A stretch of DNA of 64,000 nt from Salinimicrobium flavum (GCF_042684505.1 NZ_JBHULT010000006.1:124001-188000), one strand, 5' to 3'. Shown: positions 15,690-24,233, counted from the first letter of the stretch. Notes: a model not told the origin generated them from the sequence alone. Program-made: numbers and translations.

Positions 15690-16819
15690 TGCTGGTGGCG
15701 GGCATCATAACGTTCCTGTATGTTTTTGTCCTGCTTTTCCTGTTATATGGTTACCACCAGGTGCCGGAGTTCACCGGAAAAAATTCAGCTCCAAATACCC
15801 CTTTTTCAATCATCATTCCCTTTCGGGATGAAGCCGAAAACCTTCCGCAGTTACTGAAATCCCTTTCCCGCCTTCACTATCCTGCACACCTTTTCGAGAT
15901 CCTCCTGGTCAATGATGCTTCTGAAGATGCTTCCGAAGAGATATGCAGCAGCTTCATCAGGGCCCACCCCCGAATGAAGATCAGATTGCTGCAGAACGAG
16001 CGCCACACCGGAAGCCCCAAAAAAGATGCGGTAAAAACCGCTATTTCTGAAGCTAATTTTGATCATATCCTTACTACAGATGCAGACTGCACCATGCCTG
16101 CCACCTGGCTTGAAGTTTTTGACAGTTTTATAGCCGAAAGTGGGGCAGATCTGGTTGCCGCTCCTGTAAGATTAAGGGAAGACACTGGTGAGAAAGGTTT
16201 CTGGAAAAGGTTCCAGGAACTCGATATTTTTAGTCTGCAAACCGCTACCGTGGGAGGTTTTGGGGTGAAAATTCCGTTTATGTGTAACGGCGCCAATCTC
16301 TGCTATTCAAAGAACGGCTTTTTAAAAGTCCAAGGATTTGAAGGAAATGAAAATATTGGGAGTGGTGACGATATCTTCCTGCTGGAGAAATTTAATCGTG
16401 AAGGATTGAAGACCCGGTTCTTAAAAAGCCAGGCAGCGGTTGTGACTACACATCCTCAGCCAGATCTGAAAAGCCTGGTTGCCCAGAGAATTCGATGGGC
16501 GGCAAAAACCTCAGCCTACAAGAGCCCCTTCGGAAAATTCGTAGGCCTCATCGTACTTTTAATGAATCTTACCCTGGTCACGGCTGTGGGAGGCTTTTTG
16601 CTGAACCAAACCGAACCCGAAACTTTGTTCCTGCTCTTTGTTTTCAAGTTCAATGCAGATTTTGCTTTGATCTATGCCAGCGCCAAACTCTTTGACAGGG
16701 AGAAGGTTTTGAAAAGTTATTTTCAGGCCAGTCTGGTCTATCCTTTCTTCAGCAGCTACGTTGCCATTCTCTCACTTTTTCGGGGCTATAACTGGAAAGG
16801 CAGACAGTTCAAAAAATAG
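15686..16819 (+). CDS. Membrane glycosyltransferase, GT2 family
   Basis: 377 residues. One N-terminal helix (about 2-22), then a GT-A domain: FSIIIPFRDEAENLPQLL (about 35), the metal-binding DAD in LTTDADCTMP (about 130), then GSGDDIFLLEKF (about 227, acceptor-binding ED-like) and QRIRWAAK (about 268), the Q/RxxRW motif of processive GT2 enzymes. Two or three transmembrane helices close the protein. Probably transfers sugar to a lipid or polysaccharide on the inner membrane. Overlaps the flippase-like gene upstream; sugar and acceptor unknown. Confidence 0.88.
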   Translation: MMLVAGIITFLYVFVLLFLLYGYHQVPEFTGKNSAPNTPFSIIIPFRDEAENLPQLLKSLSRLHYPAHLFEILLVNDASEDASEEICSSFIRAHPRMKIRLLQNERHTGSPKKDAVKTAISEANFDHILTTDADCTMPATWLEVFDSFIAESGADLVAAPVRLREDTGEKGFWKRFQELDIFSLQTATVGGFGVKIPFMCNGANLCYSKNGFLKVQGFEGNENIGSGDDIFLLEKFNREGLKTRFLKSQAAVVTTHPQPDLKSLVAQRIRWAAKTSAYKSPFGKFVGLIVLLMNLTLVTAVGGFLLNQTEPETLFLLFVFKFNADFALIYASAKLFDREKVLKSYFQASLVYPFFSSYVAILSLFRGYNWKGRQFKK

Positions 16820-16867
16820 GAGCACCTTTAATTATTTTACTATCTTTAATTTTCTACACCCAATAAA

Positions 16868-17752
16868 ATGCAGAAATTAAAGCTACTTTTTATATTTATT
16901 TTACTCTTCGCAGGCTCCCGACTTTCAGCTCAGGAGATATACATTATTGAACAGGACACACTTGAGTTGCAAAGGGAGGTAAAAGGCCCTTTGAGCCTGT
17001 TCTGGAATGAAAAAGACCACAGCTACCGTTATTTTGTGCAGAAGGGAGACCGAATGGTTGAACTCAGGAACACCCGCGAAGGGGGTGCTTACCAGGAAGA
17101 GTACAAAGAGCAATTGAAAAATCTCACCACAGATGCTCAGGTGAAGACCGGTGATGTGCTTTTCGTTTTATACAGCCTTAAACATTTTGTGAACCGCTAC
17201 AACGCCCAGGTGCAGGAAGATTATGAATATAATGCCTCTACCTCAAACATCAAGTACAGGTTAGGACTGTTTACGGGGATCTCAAACAATAAATACACAG
17301 AGAATCCTGATAACACCATAGCGCCGATACTGGGATTGGAATTCGAATTCTTTGACCCCAATCTCGCTCCGCGACATGCAGCATTTATTCAGCTGCGCCA
17401 GTCCTTCAAACGGGAAGATTACCGCTACAGCTCCACCCAGCTTTCCCTTAACTACAGGTTTCGTGCACTGTACTTCCCCGGGTTTGACCTGCACATCGAC
17501 ACAGAACTCGCCACGCTGTATTATTCTGAAGACAATGTGTATATAAGGAATGATGAAGGAGAGATCACGGCCATAAAAGAGGAGGACGGTTTTACCTTTA
17601 CAGCGCCTTTTAGCTTTGGGGTGGGTACAGAAATAAAAATAACCGAAGCCAGCTTCATAACCCTTAGCTACAACGACATCGTTTCCATCGCGCTTGATGG
17701 TAACGGTTCTTTCCCTGTAGACTTCACGGTGGGGTATAAATTCAGGTTGTAA
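16868..17752 (+). CDS. Outer-membrane beta-barrel protein, unknown role
   Basis: 294 residues. Signal peptide about 1-21 (ending SRLSAQEIY). About 90 residues of periplasmic sequence precede alternating hydrophobic/polar strands from about residue 125 (IKYRLGLFTGISNN, APILGLEFEFF, AAFIQLRQSFK, STQLSLNYRFRALY) ending in the strand VDFTVGYKFRL, whose terminal aromatic-x-Arg-Leu pattern suits an outer-membrane barrel. It follows the glycosyltransferase by 48 bp and may be co-transcribed; a TATCTTTA box at about 16847 could give it its own promoter. No specific family recognised. Confidence 0.7.
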   Translation: MQKLKLLFIFILLFAGSRLSAQEIYIIEQDTLELQREVKGPLSLFWNEKDHSYRYFVQKGDRMVELRNTREGGAYQEEYKEQLKNLTTDAQVKTGDVLFVLYSLKHFVNRYNAQVQEDYEYNASTSNIKYRLGLFTGISNNKYTENPDNTIAPILGLEFEFFDPNLAPRHAAFIQLRQSFKREDYRYSSTQLSLNYRFRALYFPGFDLHIDTELATLYYSEDNVYIRNDEGEITAIKEEDGFTFTAPFSFGVGTEIKITEASFITLSYNDIVSIALDGNGSFPVDFTVGYKFRL

Positions 17753-17755
17753 TCC

Positions 17756-18232
17756 TTATTCGGCTTTAATAACTACCGGCATCTTAAAGGTGGTAATCAC
17801 GGGAATCCCACGTTTCGTGGCGGGATAAATTTTCGGGAGAGAATCCACGCTCTGCCCCAGCCATGTCCTTATCTCAGGAAGTTGCTGCACAATAAGAGAA
17901 TCCACTTCCATAGAATCAATGGCGGGAATGCCTTTTTCAGAGATCCTTAGGTACAAATAAAGAGTGTCATCCAGCGCTTCTGTTACCACCGGTTGTTTGG
18001 CTTCAAGCCGGGCATAGAAGTAACTGGCCACTTTATTACCAAAACAGGCCTTGGCAGCCTTTGACTCCATTACATTGCGGCACTCCTCGAAAGCGGGGTA
18101 CTGGTCAACCTCATGCCAGTTAAGCTCCCGGGTTTCTTCGGAAAGGATCTCTTCTGAAGAGATCTTACGTTTTTCAAAGTAATCGCAGGAGGTGAAAGCT
18201 AAAAGACAAATGATAAGTAAAATTTTCTTCAT
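17756..18232 (-). CDS. Lipoprotein with TonB C-terminal-like domain
   Basis: 158 residues with a lipoprotein signal (LLAFTSC at about residues 10-16). The segment YPAFEECRNVMESKAAKACFGNKVASY is similar in layout to VPVFPGCESMDSNEGRKQC of the M56-TonB protein encoded nearby (19439-20887), and the rest (YLYLRISEKGIPAIDSM ... TFKMPVVIK) fits a TonB/GldN-type C-terminal beta fold. It converges with the barrel gene and lies downstream of the TPR gene on the same strand, so it may be the last gene of the BlaI-M56-TPR operon. Function unknown. Confidence 0.65.
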   Translation of the reverse strand: MKKILLIICLLAFTSCDYFEKRKISSEEILSEETRELNWHEVDQYPAFEECRNVMESKAAKACFGNKVASYFYARLEAKQPVVTEALDDTLYLYLRISEKGIPAIDSMEVDSLIVQQLPEIRTWLGQSVDSLPKIYPATKRGIPVITTFKMPVVIKAE

Positions 18233-18294
18233 GCAGGTACAGGCTCACTGTGAGCTTCAAAAATAGTGAATTTAAGCAGTTTACCGAAAAAATT

Positions 18295-19449
18295 CTACTT
18301 CGCGGCAGGGTTCATGTGAATTTCCTCCCGAAGATCCTTCACACGATATTGTGCCAGGAGGAGGAGATTGGGGCTTCCTGTTTCCCCGAATCGTTTGAGA
18401 TAAGCCTGAAAATAATTCATTCTGGTTTCGAGATCCTTGAAATAGGAATCTGCAACAACGGCGCGTTCAAACATCGCCCGTTCATTGTCAGGATTTTCGG
18501 CCAGGGCTTTATTGAAGTATTCCATTGCCTTTTTGGGTTCATCTGAATATTTGTAGGTGAGCCCAAGACTGGTGAACTCTTCGTCAAGAATAACATCCTT
18601 GAGCAAAATTGCCTGCAACAAATGTCCTTCAGAATTTTTATACTCTCCCATGAGAGCATATAGTTTTCCCAGGCTGTAGTGAGTGGCGTGGTTCTCCTCT
18701 TCATAATTGAGCGCCGAATTAAAATTAGCAATGGCTTTCTCGTAATTCTCCAGATGAAAATACGCCGTGCCGATCTTAGTGTGGACGAATTCACTGCCGT
18801 GACCGAGATCTACCAGCTTTTCAAATTCAACTATGGCTTGCTTATATTCTTTTTGATAGTAATAAGCCTGGGCCAGGATAGAGAGTAAGGCAATATTTGC
18901 GGGATTGACCTCCAGCCCCTGCTTCGCAAGCCGCTCTGCCCGTGAGACCTTTCCTTTCACCAGGACATTTTTTGAAACCTTGATAAGGGCTTGTTGATGC
19001 GTCCTGTTTATTAGCACTGCAAGATTATAGTGCTTCATTGCAGTAGAATCTTTTCGCTTTTCCCTGATTAGTCCCAGCTGATAGTGAAATTCGGCATTGA
19101 TGGGATATTTTTTCATGAGGTGCGTAAAGATGCTGTCGGCCATCTCGAGTTTTCCCGTAGATGACAGTAGTTTTCCATACTCTACTGTGGTAAGCACCCT
19201 GTTGGGATTTGATTCCAGGACGCCTTGGTAGTTGTGGAGAGCAGCATTTAAATTACCGTTTGCTTTCTGTGCCTGGGCGAGCTTCAGCAAAACAGCTTCA
19301 GATTTAGTCTCAGATTTTTCCAGGAGCTTAATTGCTTCTGAATAATTTCCCACGGCATAGAGACTGTCAGCAACGGCTAAAGCCGAAGTTTGAGCTTCGG
19401 CTGTAGTGGCTGCAAATAATAATAAAAGGAATATAAATTTATTCACCAA
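18295..19449 (-). CDS. Secreted tetratricopeptide-repeat protein
   Basis: 384 residues. Signal peptide about 1-19 (ATTAEAQ). The rest is a run of about nine TPR units (for example ADSLYAVGNYSEAIKLLEK, LAQAYYYQKEYKQAIVEFEKL, GTAYFHLENYEKAIANFNSAL, YFNKALAENPDNERAMFERA) with the usual A/G/Y pattern every 34 residues. A periplasmic scaffold is likely. Its start lies 11 bases inside the end of the M56-TonB gene, so translation is coupled. Confidence 0.88.
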   Translation of the reverse strand: MVNKFIFLLLLFAATTAEAQTSALAVADSLYAVGNYSEAIKLLEKSETKSEAVLLKLAQAQKANGNLNAALHNYQGVLESNPNRVLTTVEYGKLLSSTGKLEMADSIFTHLMKKYPINAEFHYQLGLIREKRKDSTAMKHYNLAVLINRTHQQALIKVSKNVLVKGKVSRAERLAKQGLEVNPANIALLSILAQAYYYQKEYKQAIVEFEKLVDLGHGSEFVHTKIGTAYFHLENYEKAIANFNSALNYEEENHATHYSLGKLYALMGEYKNSEGHLLQAILLKDVILDEEFTSLGLTYKYSDEPKKAMEYFNKALAENPDNERAMFERAVVADSYFKDLETRMNYFQAYLKRFGETGSPNLLLLAQYRVKDLREEIHMNPAAK

Positions 19450-20887
19450 CTCTAAATGTTATGGGGATAGTATACAGTACTCCAACTTCGTTTCCATTAT
19501 GTTTTCCCGGAGTCATGTCGGGAATAAGGTTTACTACCCTCCTTGCTTCCTCTTCCAATTCAGGATGTGTTGCACGCACACCCATAACTTCCACAACTCC
19601 CTCTTTATTAATTTTAAACTGAACATAAACCCGGTTTATTCCGGTTAATCCCAATTGTTTTCCTAACGAGGTATCGAAATTCTGACTTACTATTTCAGTT
19701 ATTTTTTCTGTCATACATTGTTTTCGACCCTCATTAGAATCCATAGATTCACATCCCGGGAAGACCGGTACTTCTTCTATGACCGCGAAAGGAACATCAC
19801 CCATTCCGGAAGTTGCATTTTTCAGTTTCTGAGTCCTTACCTTATCAGATTCGTTAAGGGACTCCTCCATGTCTTCACTGCTGATGGTGCTGAGGATCTC
19901 TTTTATCTTTTCATTATCCTCTCCCGAAATAGGTGTTCCATCTTCAATGATGGCTTTGATCTGTTCAAGTTTTTCCTGAGCAGTAGCTTCCTGTTCTTCC
20001 TGAGTCGTTGCCGGTTCTTCAGAACACGAAACATACGTTAGCATCGCCAGCATAAGTGGCAGAATGATCAAAAATTTAATTTTTGAAAGATTTCCTGATT
20101 TGGTTTTTTGTAACATAACTATTCGTTTTTTGATGATTGAATGATTAAAAAATTGATTGATGAATGAAATATCTTCGGTATTAAAAGCGGTATTGAGCAG
20201 CTGTTCAAAATAGGTCCTCTTTTCCACATTTTTGACCACTCCGGCATCGGCAAGGAACTCATGACAAGCCGAAATTCTGGATTGATAGATGTAAATGAGC
20301 GGATTGAACCAGAAAACGATTCTCAGGACTTCAAAAAACAGCAGGTCAAGTGTATGTTTCTGCTTTACATGCACCAGTTCATGAGAAAGGATCTGTTCCC
20401 GTTCCTTTTCGGAAAGATCTGTTCCCAAAAAGATGGTGTTGTAGAAAGTACAGGCGAGCTTTGAACCGGGCACCTCCACGATCTTCATTTCAGCATTAAT
20501 GAAAACAGGTTTGTGAGCGAACAATTGCCTGAGGTTCCTGAATTTATTAAAAAAGAAGCCCAGGCTAAAGAGGAATCCGCCGGCATAGGCAAGCAGCCAC
20601 CAGTTGATGCTTTGAGCTGCTTCAGGAGCAATGGAATTTGAAGTAATGCTGTTTTGCACCTCACTGCCTCCTCCTATAAAAACTTCAGGCAGCATCACCA
20701 AGCCTTCCGCAGGAATAGCCTGTTGGAGAAACTCCAGCTTTAAAAGTGGTAAAACCATAGCAAGCACAGGCGTGATCAAAAGATAAGCACGGTTATAGGA
20801 GAAAAAGGTTTCTTTTTTGAGTAACAGCTCGTATACCAGAAGAAAGGCCAGCTGAAAAGCGATGATCTGTAAAATGTAGTGCAGCAT
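19439..20887 (-). CDS. M56/BlaR1-type metallopeptidase fused to a TonB C-terminal domain
   Basis: 482 residues. Transmembrane helices at about 1-22, 33-52 and 93-112; zinc motif HELVHVKQKH at about residue 170 with CHEFLADAGVV downstream; a further helix at about 276-292. The periplasmic part has PVFPGCESM and ends in a TonB C-terminal domain (NRVYVQFKINKEGVVEVMGVRATHP ... VGVLYTIPITFRV, about 405-482). The peptidase presumably inactivates the BlaI partner; the TonB-like end may contact an outer-membrane receptor or peptidoglycan. The start shares one base with the stop of the BlaI gene (TAATG). Confidence 0.88.
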   Translation of the reverse strand: MLHYILQIIAFQLAFLLVYELLLKKETFFSYNRAYLLITPVLAMVLPLLKLEFLQQAIPAEGLVMLPEVFIGGGSEVQNSITSNSIAPEAAQSINWWLLAYAGGFLFSLGFFFNKFRNLRQLFAHKPVFINAEMKIVEVPGSKLACTFYNTIFLGTDLSEKEREQILSHELVHVKQKHTLDLLFFEVLRIVFWFNPLIYIYQSRISACHEFLADAGVVKNVEKRTYFEQLLNTAFNTEDISFINQFFNHSIIKKRIVMLQKTKSGNLSKIKFLIILPLMLAMLTYVSCSEEPATTQEEQEATAQEKLEQIKAIIEDGTPISGEDNEKIKEILSTISSEDMEESLNESDKVRTQKLKNATSGMGDVPFAVIEEVPVFPGCESMDSNEGRKQCMTEKITEIVSQNFDTSLGKQLGLTGINRVYVQFKINKEGVVEVMGVRATHPELEEEARRVVNLIPDMTPGKHNGNEVGVLYTIPITFRVGE

Positions 20888-21249
20888 TATTTCTCTTTTT
20901 TGTTGATCTCTTTCAGAATAGCCTCCAGGTCGGCAGAGTCCATTTTGTTCTTCTTCATAAAAAAGGACACCATACTTTTAAAAGACCCGTTGAAGTAACC
21001 GTCTATTAATTTATTCATGCTTTGGTTGGTATAAGTCTCCTTTTCCACCACAGGAAAATAGATATAGCCTTTCCCCACTTTTCGATGATCCACGAATTCT
21101 TTACTTTCCAGGATTCTCACGATAGTTGAAACGGTGTTATAGGCAGGTTTCGGCTGCGGCATCTCCTCTATGATTGAGGCCACATTGGCCTCTTTGAGGT
21201 CCCAAAGGATCTGCATAATTTCTTCTTCTGCTTTAGTGAGTTGTTTCAT
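20887..21249 (-). CDS. BlaI/MecI/CopY family transcriptional repressor (second copy)
   Basis: 120 residues with winged-helix N-terminus (LTKAEEEIMQILWDLKEANV, KPAYNTVSTIVRILESKEFV) and a helical dimerisation tail. Same family as the protein at 3163-3528 but with a different operator sequence upstream, so the two systems are probably insulated from each other. First gene of an overlapping operon with the M56-TonB, TPR and perhaps the lipoprotein gene. Confidence 0.92.
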   Translation of the reverse strand: MKQLTKAEEEIMQILWDLKEANVASIIEEMPQPKPAYNTVSTIVRILESKEFVDHRKVGKGYIYFPVVEKETYTNQSMNKLIDGYFNGSFKSMVSFFMKKNKMDSADLEAILKEINKKEK

Positions 21250-21276
21250 AACAGGTTTAAATTCTGATGCTAATAT

Positions 21277-21300
21277 AAACTAAATATTTAGTTTAAACTA
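21277..21300. promoter_or_regulatory. Probable operator of the second BlaI-type repressor
   Basis: An 18-bp perfect palindrome AAACTAAATATTTAGTTT (21277-21294) overlaps a 12-bp palindrome TAGTTTAAACTA (21289-21300), giving three alternating AAACTA/TAGTTT half-sites 28 bp upstream of the repressor start. It lies between divergent genes and could also affect the DUF456 gene. Confidence 0.65.
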
Positions 21301-21357
21301 ATCTTGTAGTTAAAAATAATTATTGAAGCTTTCTCTATCTTAGCCCAAAATAATTTT

Positions 21358-21858
21358 ATGGATCTTCTTTTAATAGTTGTTGCCGCTGTTCTCATGCTCA
21401 TTGGGATCCTGGGAAGTTTTCTTCCTATGCTCCCCGGCATACCGGTTAGTTGGGCAGGCCTGCTCCTTATACATTTTACCAAAGCCATTCCAATGAACTA
21501 CACCTTCCTGGGAATTACCCTGGTGATCACTATAATCATCTTTGCTCTTCAATATGCCATCCCTGCCCTGGGTACCAAATACCTGGGAGGAAGCAGGCAC
21601 GGGATGATTGGCGCCACCCTGGGATTGGTAGCCGGTATTTTTATTCCCATTCCATTTGCTATTCTTTTTGTTCCCTTTATTGGAGCTTTTATAGGAGAGA
21701 TCATTAACAAGGCAGATTCCCGAACCGCTTTAAAAGCGGCTTCAGGTTCCTTTATAGGATTGCTCGCCTCTACTTTTATGGAATTCATTGTAACGGGGAT
21801 CTTCCTGCTGCTCTTCATTTATAAAGTGTGGGAATATGCAGGAAGTCTTTTTAGTTAA
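21358..21858 (+). CDS. DUF456 family membrane protein
   Basis: 166 residues, very hydrophobic, with about five transmembrane helices. LIGILGSFLPMLPGIPVSWAGLLL (about residues 12-38) is the family signature; a glycine-rich G-x-x-x-G pattern (GMIGATLGLVAGIFIPIPF, GAFIGEI) follows. Function of DUF456 is unknown. Divergent from the BlaI operon. Confidence 0.88.
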   Translation: MDLLLIVVAAVLMLIGILGSFLPMLPGIPVSWAGLLLIHFTKAIPMNYTFLGITLVITIIIFALQYAIPALGTKYLGGSRHGMIGATLGLVAGIFIPIPFAILFVPFIGAFIGEIINKADSRTALKAASGSFIGLLASTFMEFIVTGIFLLLFIYKVWEYAGSLFS

Positions 21859-21946
21859 TCTTTGCTGCTAATTTTCTTTTTTTATCTTTAGAAGATCAAA
21901 TATAAGGCAGATCCATGCCCCCGGTTCTGCAGACTTACCTACTCAG

Positions 21947-22342
21947 ATGAAAGCAGACATTGTTATTGTAGATGACGATGCAGTGGTTTTGCTCCTGCAC
22001 AAGATACTTGTGCAAAAAAGTTCCCTCACTTCTAATCCCATATGTTATGACAACGCCGTCGACACGCTTTCCTTTGTCTTAAACAGAAACCCGGCAATTC
22101 CTCTTTTGATTTTGTTAGATATCAATATGCCACAAATGAGTGGCTGGGATCTCCTTGACGAACTGAAACAACTGCCACCCTTCGAAAATGTTTTTGTTGT
22201 TATGGTGACTTCATCGATCAACGGAAGCGACCGGGATCGGGCCATACAATATGAAAAAGTGATTGATTACCGGGAAAAGCCACTTACGGATCAAGCCTGT
22301 GAGGAAATCTTCCTGAAACTCCTCCGGCTGGTCAAATCTTAA
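21947..22342 (+). CDS. Stand-alone CheY-like response regulator
   Basis: 131 residues, receiver domain only. The acidic pocket is IVDDD near the start (about residues 6-9), the phosphoacceptor is the Asp in LLDINMP (about residue 54), then VMVTSS (about 86, conserved Thr/Ser) and the conserved Lys in YREKPL (about 107). No output domain, so it acts through protein contacts or in a phosphorelay. Short receivers of this type are common in Bacteroidota. No kinase gene is adjacent. Confidence 0.9.
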   Translation: MKADIVIVDDDAVVLLLHKILVQKSSLTSNPICYDNAVDTLSFVLNRNPAIPLLILLDINMPQMSGWDLLDELKQLPPFENVFVVMVTSSINGSDRDRAIQYEKVIDYREKPLTDQACEEIFLKLLRLVKS

Positions 22343-22678
22343 ATAAGCTCCTTATTTTTAGCTATTTAAGGTATATTTTAATTTTATCTACATTAATTCC
22401 CACTGGACTTTTAGCACAGGAAGAAGAAGGTGCAGCCTATTTTCTGAAAGACACAGCTCTGGTCTTTTTTATTTCGACGGGAACATGATATACCACCAAA
22501 CTCACTAACAGAAAACCTGCTATGATTTTAAATTAATCTAAAAATAATATGAAAATTACCTGATGTTTTTCCAAAAATTAAAAAATTCTTTACAAACACT
22601 GCTAAACATTTACTAAATACAGTTGTAGCAGGAAAGGTTTTCATACTTTGGTCGATTGAACCATTAAACCCAAATACT
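22343..22678. other. 336-bp gap without a recognised gene
   Basis: Mostly AT-rich. It is the leader and promoter region of the first small lipoprotein gene. No clear promoter box; the sequence CATACTTTG at about 22649 is a weak match to the -7 element TAnnTTTG. A short frame at about 22376-22487 reads like a signal peptide but has no start codon. Confidence 0.4.
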
Positions 22679-22909
22679 ATGAGATCTGTAATAATGATCG
22701 CGTTAATTGCTATTACCAGTTTTACTTTCACTTCATGCCGGGAAACGGTTAGAGAAGAAACCGTAAGGGAAGTTGAAGTTGAAAGAAAAGAAGTCGAAAT
22801 CGAAGAAGATGAAAAAGGTATCCTGGAGAGAACCGGGGAAAGGGTCGATGAAGAAGTCAACAAAGAAATTGACGAAGAGATCGATAAAATAGGAGATGAC
22901 AACATCTAG
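22679..22909 (+). CDS. Small highly charged lipoprotein (1 of 3 paralogues)
   Basis: 76 residues. Lipoprotein signal FTFTSC with the lipid-bearing Cys at residue 20, followed directly by RET, then a Glu/Arg/Lys/Val-rich stretch (TVREVEVERKEVEIEEDEKG) that reads as a continuous charged helix with heptad-like spacing. The motif SCRET after the signal recurs in the next two genes. Probably anchored in the envelope. Function unknown. The start ATG follows an AT-rich leader. Confidence 0.75.
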   Translation: MRSVIMIALIAITSFTFTSCRETVREETVREVEVERKEVEIEEDEKGILERTGERVDEEVNKEIDEEIDKIGDDNI

Positions 22910-22971
22910 TTGAGCACCTCTATTTTAGGAAAATTTTAGCAGTTAAAAGGTTAAAACCTAGATACTTTATC

Positions 22972-22979
22972 TAAATTTG
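22972..22979 (+). promoter_or_regulatory. Possible -7 promoter element (TAAATTTG)
   Basis: Matches TAnnTTTG, 27 bp before the start of the second small lipoprotein gene. No good TTTG box 19 bp upstream. Confidence 0.4.
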
Positions 22980-23006
22980 TAAGAACTAACTTATAAAACC
23001 AACATC

Positions 23007-23192
23007 ATGAAAAAATTAATTTTATTATTCGCCCTGCTGTTTACAGTGAGCACCTCTTTCATTTCTTGTAGAGAAACCAACGAAAGAGATTCTGATGATA
23101 TCGAAGAAGGCATCGATGAAGCCGGCGATGAATTAGAAGAGGTAGGTGACGAAATGGAAGATGAAATGGATGATATGGATGACGACATGTAA
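23007..23192 (+). CDS. Small acidic lipoprotein (2 of 3 paralogues)
   Basis: 61 residues. Signal peptide ending SFISC (Cys at residue 21), followed by RET and then an almost purely Asp/Glu tail with Met and Gly (EEGIDEAGDELEEVGDEMED...MDDDM). Predicted to be strongly negative; a cation-binding or surface-charge role would be possible but is only inference. It sits 97 bp after paralogue 1. Confidence 0.75.
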   Translation: MKKLILLFALLFTVSTSFISCRETNERDSDDIEEGIDEAGDELEEVGDEMEDEMDDMDDDM

Positions 23193-23230
23193 TGTCACCA
23201 TATATCAATCTTTACCTTAGAACATAAATT

Positions 23231-23395
23231 ATGAGAAAATATCTTTTCTTATTAATGTTCTCTTTTGCTCTTTCCACCTCTTTGGTTTCCTGCAGGGAAA
23301 CTAAGAATGCGGCCGATGCCACCGGCGAAGCCATAGAAGAAGGAGTGAATGAAGCCGGCGAAAATACCGGTCTTGGAGGAGAAGACGATCTTTAA
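23231..23395 (+). CDS. Small acidic lipoprotein (3 of 3 paralogues)
   Basis: 54 residues, starting MRKYLFLLMFSFALSTSLVSC, with the lipid Cys at residue 21 followed by RET as in the two genes upstream. Then comes KNAADATGEAIEEGVNEAGENT and an acidic end. IEEGVNEAGE parallels IEEGIDEAGD of paralogue 2, so these two are closest. Gap of 38 bp to paralogue 2; a strong terminator follows 40 bp downstream. Too short for many gene finders. Confidence 0.75.
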   Translation: MRKYLFLLMFSFALSTSLVSCRETKNAADATGEAIEEGVNEAGENTGLGGEDDL

Positions 23396-23433
23396 GATCT
23401 TTACTAACCAACCAAAAGTAACTTTTGATCTAG

Positions 23434-23464
23434 AAAACGGCCTGAAAATTCAGGCCGTTTTTTA
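23434..23464. terminator. Bidirectional terminator
   Basis: AAAACGGCCTG, loop AAAATT, CAGGCCGTTTT, with T runs on both sides. It serves the converging lipoprotein genes and the XRE-S24 gene, whose stop codon lies inside its edge. Confidence 0.85.
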
Positions 23465-24229
23465 TTGTTTAAAAGTCCTGAAATCGCTTTTAAGTTCTTC
23501 CATTGACTGCTGCAGTTGCCTTAAAAGACCGCTTTCTGAAGGTGCATCAAGGTTGAAGGTAAGTTTACTGTTTACCTGCCACAACTCCTGAATGTCATTG
23601 ATATTTATTTCAATAGGTAGATATTCCTCATTGAGGGAGATCAATAAAAGCTTTGAAGGATCGGGTAGCTTCTGAAGTTTCTTGACCAGGACAGAATCAT
23701 ATAATACCACTACATAGATCTTATTGTTACTGGCTTCCTCAATGGTTGGCACCGCCTTTCCCAGCACCCATTCCCCCGGCCTGAAGTTGGGAAGCATACT
23801 GTCTCCTTCTATCTGGAAACCACGGTGGGTGGCGTTGCGATATTCCGGAAGGGGCAGGTCAAAGGCAGGAAGCTGCTGGTACCATTCCACATCCTGCACG
23901 TTGTGCGGATAACCCGCCGCAGCCTTCACATTTACCAGCACTATATTCTCGTTTTCGGCACTGTTAAGACTAATTACTTTGGGACTAACATCCCCTTTAG
24001 TTACCTGCAGGAATTTTTGATTGCTTTCTCCAAACAACCACAGCGGATTGATCCCAAACTGGCGTAACAATTCTGCAACCACTTTCCCTGAAAGTTTGGT
24101 ACGGCCCCTTTCGATATCTGCGGTGGAATTCTTTATTCCCAGCAGTTCGGCGAAAGCGGCCTGGGTGAATCCATGTTCATCCCTAACCTGTTTAAAGCGC
24201 TTTACATCTATAGACACATCTGTTCCCAT
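23462..24229 (-). CDS. XRE-family repressor with S24 (LexA/CI-like) peptidase domain
   Basis: 255 residues from the Met of MGTDVSIDVKRF; a start 19 codons earlier is possible but those residues do not fit the HTH. The helix-turn-helix covers about 8-65 (FTQAAFAELLGIKNSTADIERGRTKLS). The S24 domain covers about 98-250: Ala-Gly cleavage site candidate in KAAAGYP (105-106), nucleophile Ser144 in EGDSMLP, general base Lys183 in VLVKKL. Such proteins are LexA/CI-type repressors that self-cleave on DNA damage. The upstream region carries GGAA-N3-TTCC-like palindromes also found before dinB. A TATATTTG box ends 5 bp before the chosen ATG, which would imply a leaderless or very short-leader mRNA. Confidence 0.88.
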   Translation of the reverse strand: MGTDVSIDVKRFKQVRDEHGFTQAAFAELLGIKNSTADIERGRTKLSGKVVAELLRQFGINPLWLFGESNQKFLQVTKGDVSPKVISLNSAENENIVLVNVKAAAGYPHNVQDVEWYQQLPAFDLPLPEYRNATHRGFQIEGDSMLPNFRPGEWVLGKAVPTIEEASNNKIYVVVLYDSVLVKKLQKLPDPSKLLLISLNEEYLPIEININDIQELWQVNSKLTFNLDAPSESGLLRQLQQSMEELKSDFRTFKQ

Positions 24230-24233
24230 ACAA

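Noticed and set aside
22376..22487. Frame reading like a signal peptide (ILSTLIPTGLLAQEEEG).
   Set aside because: No start codon upstream and an early stop; at most a fragment of a lost gene.
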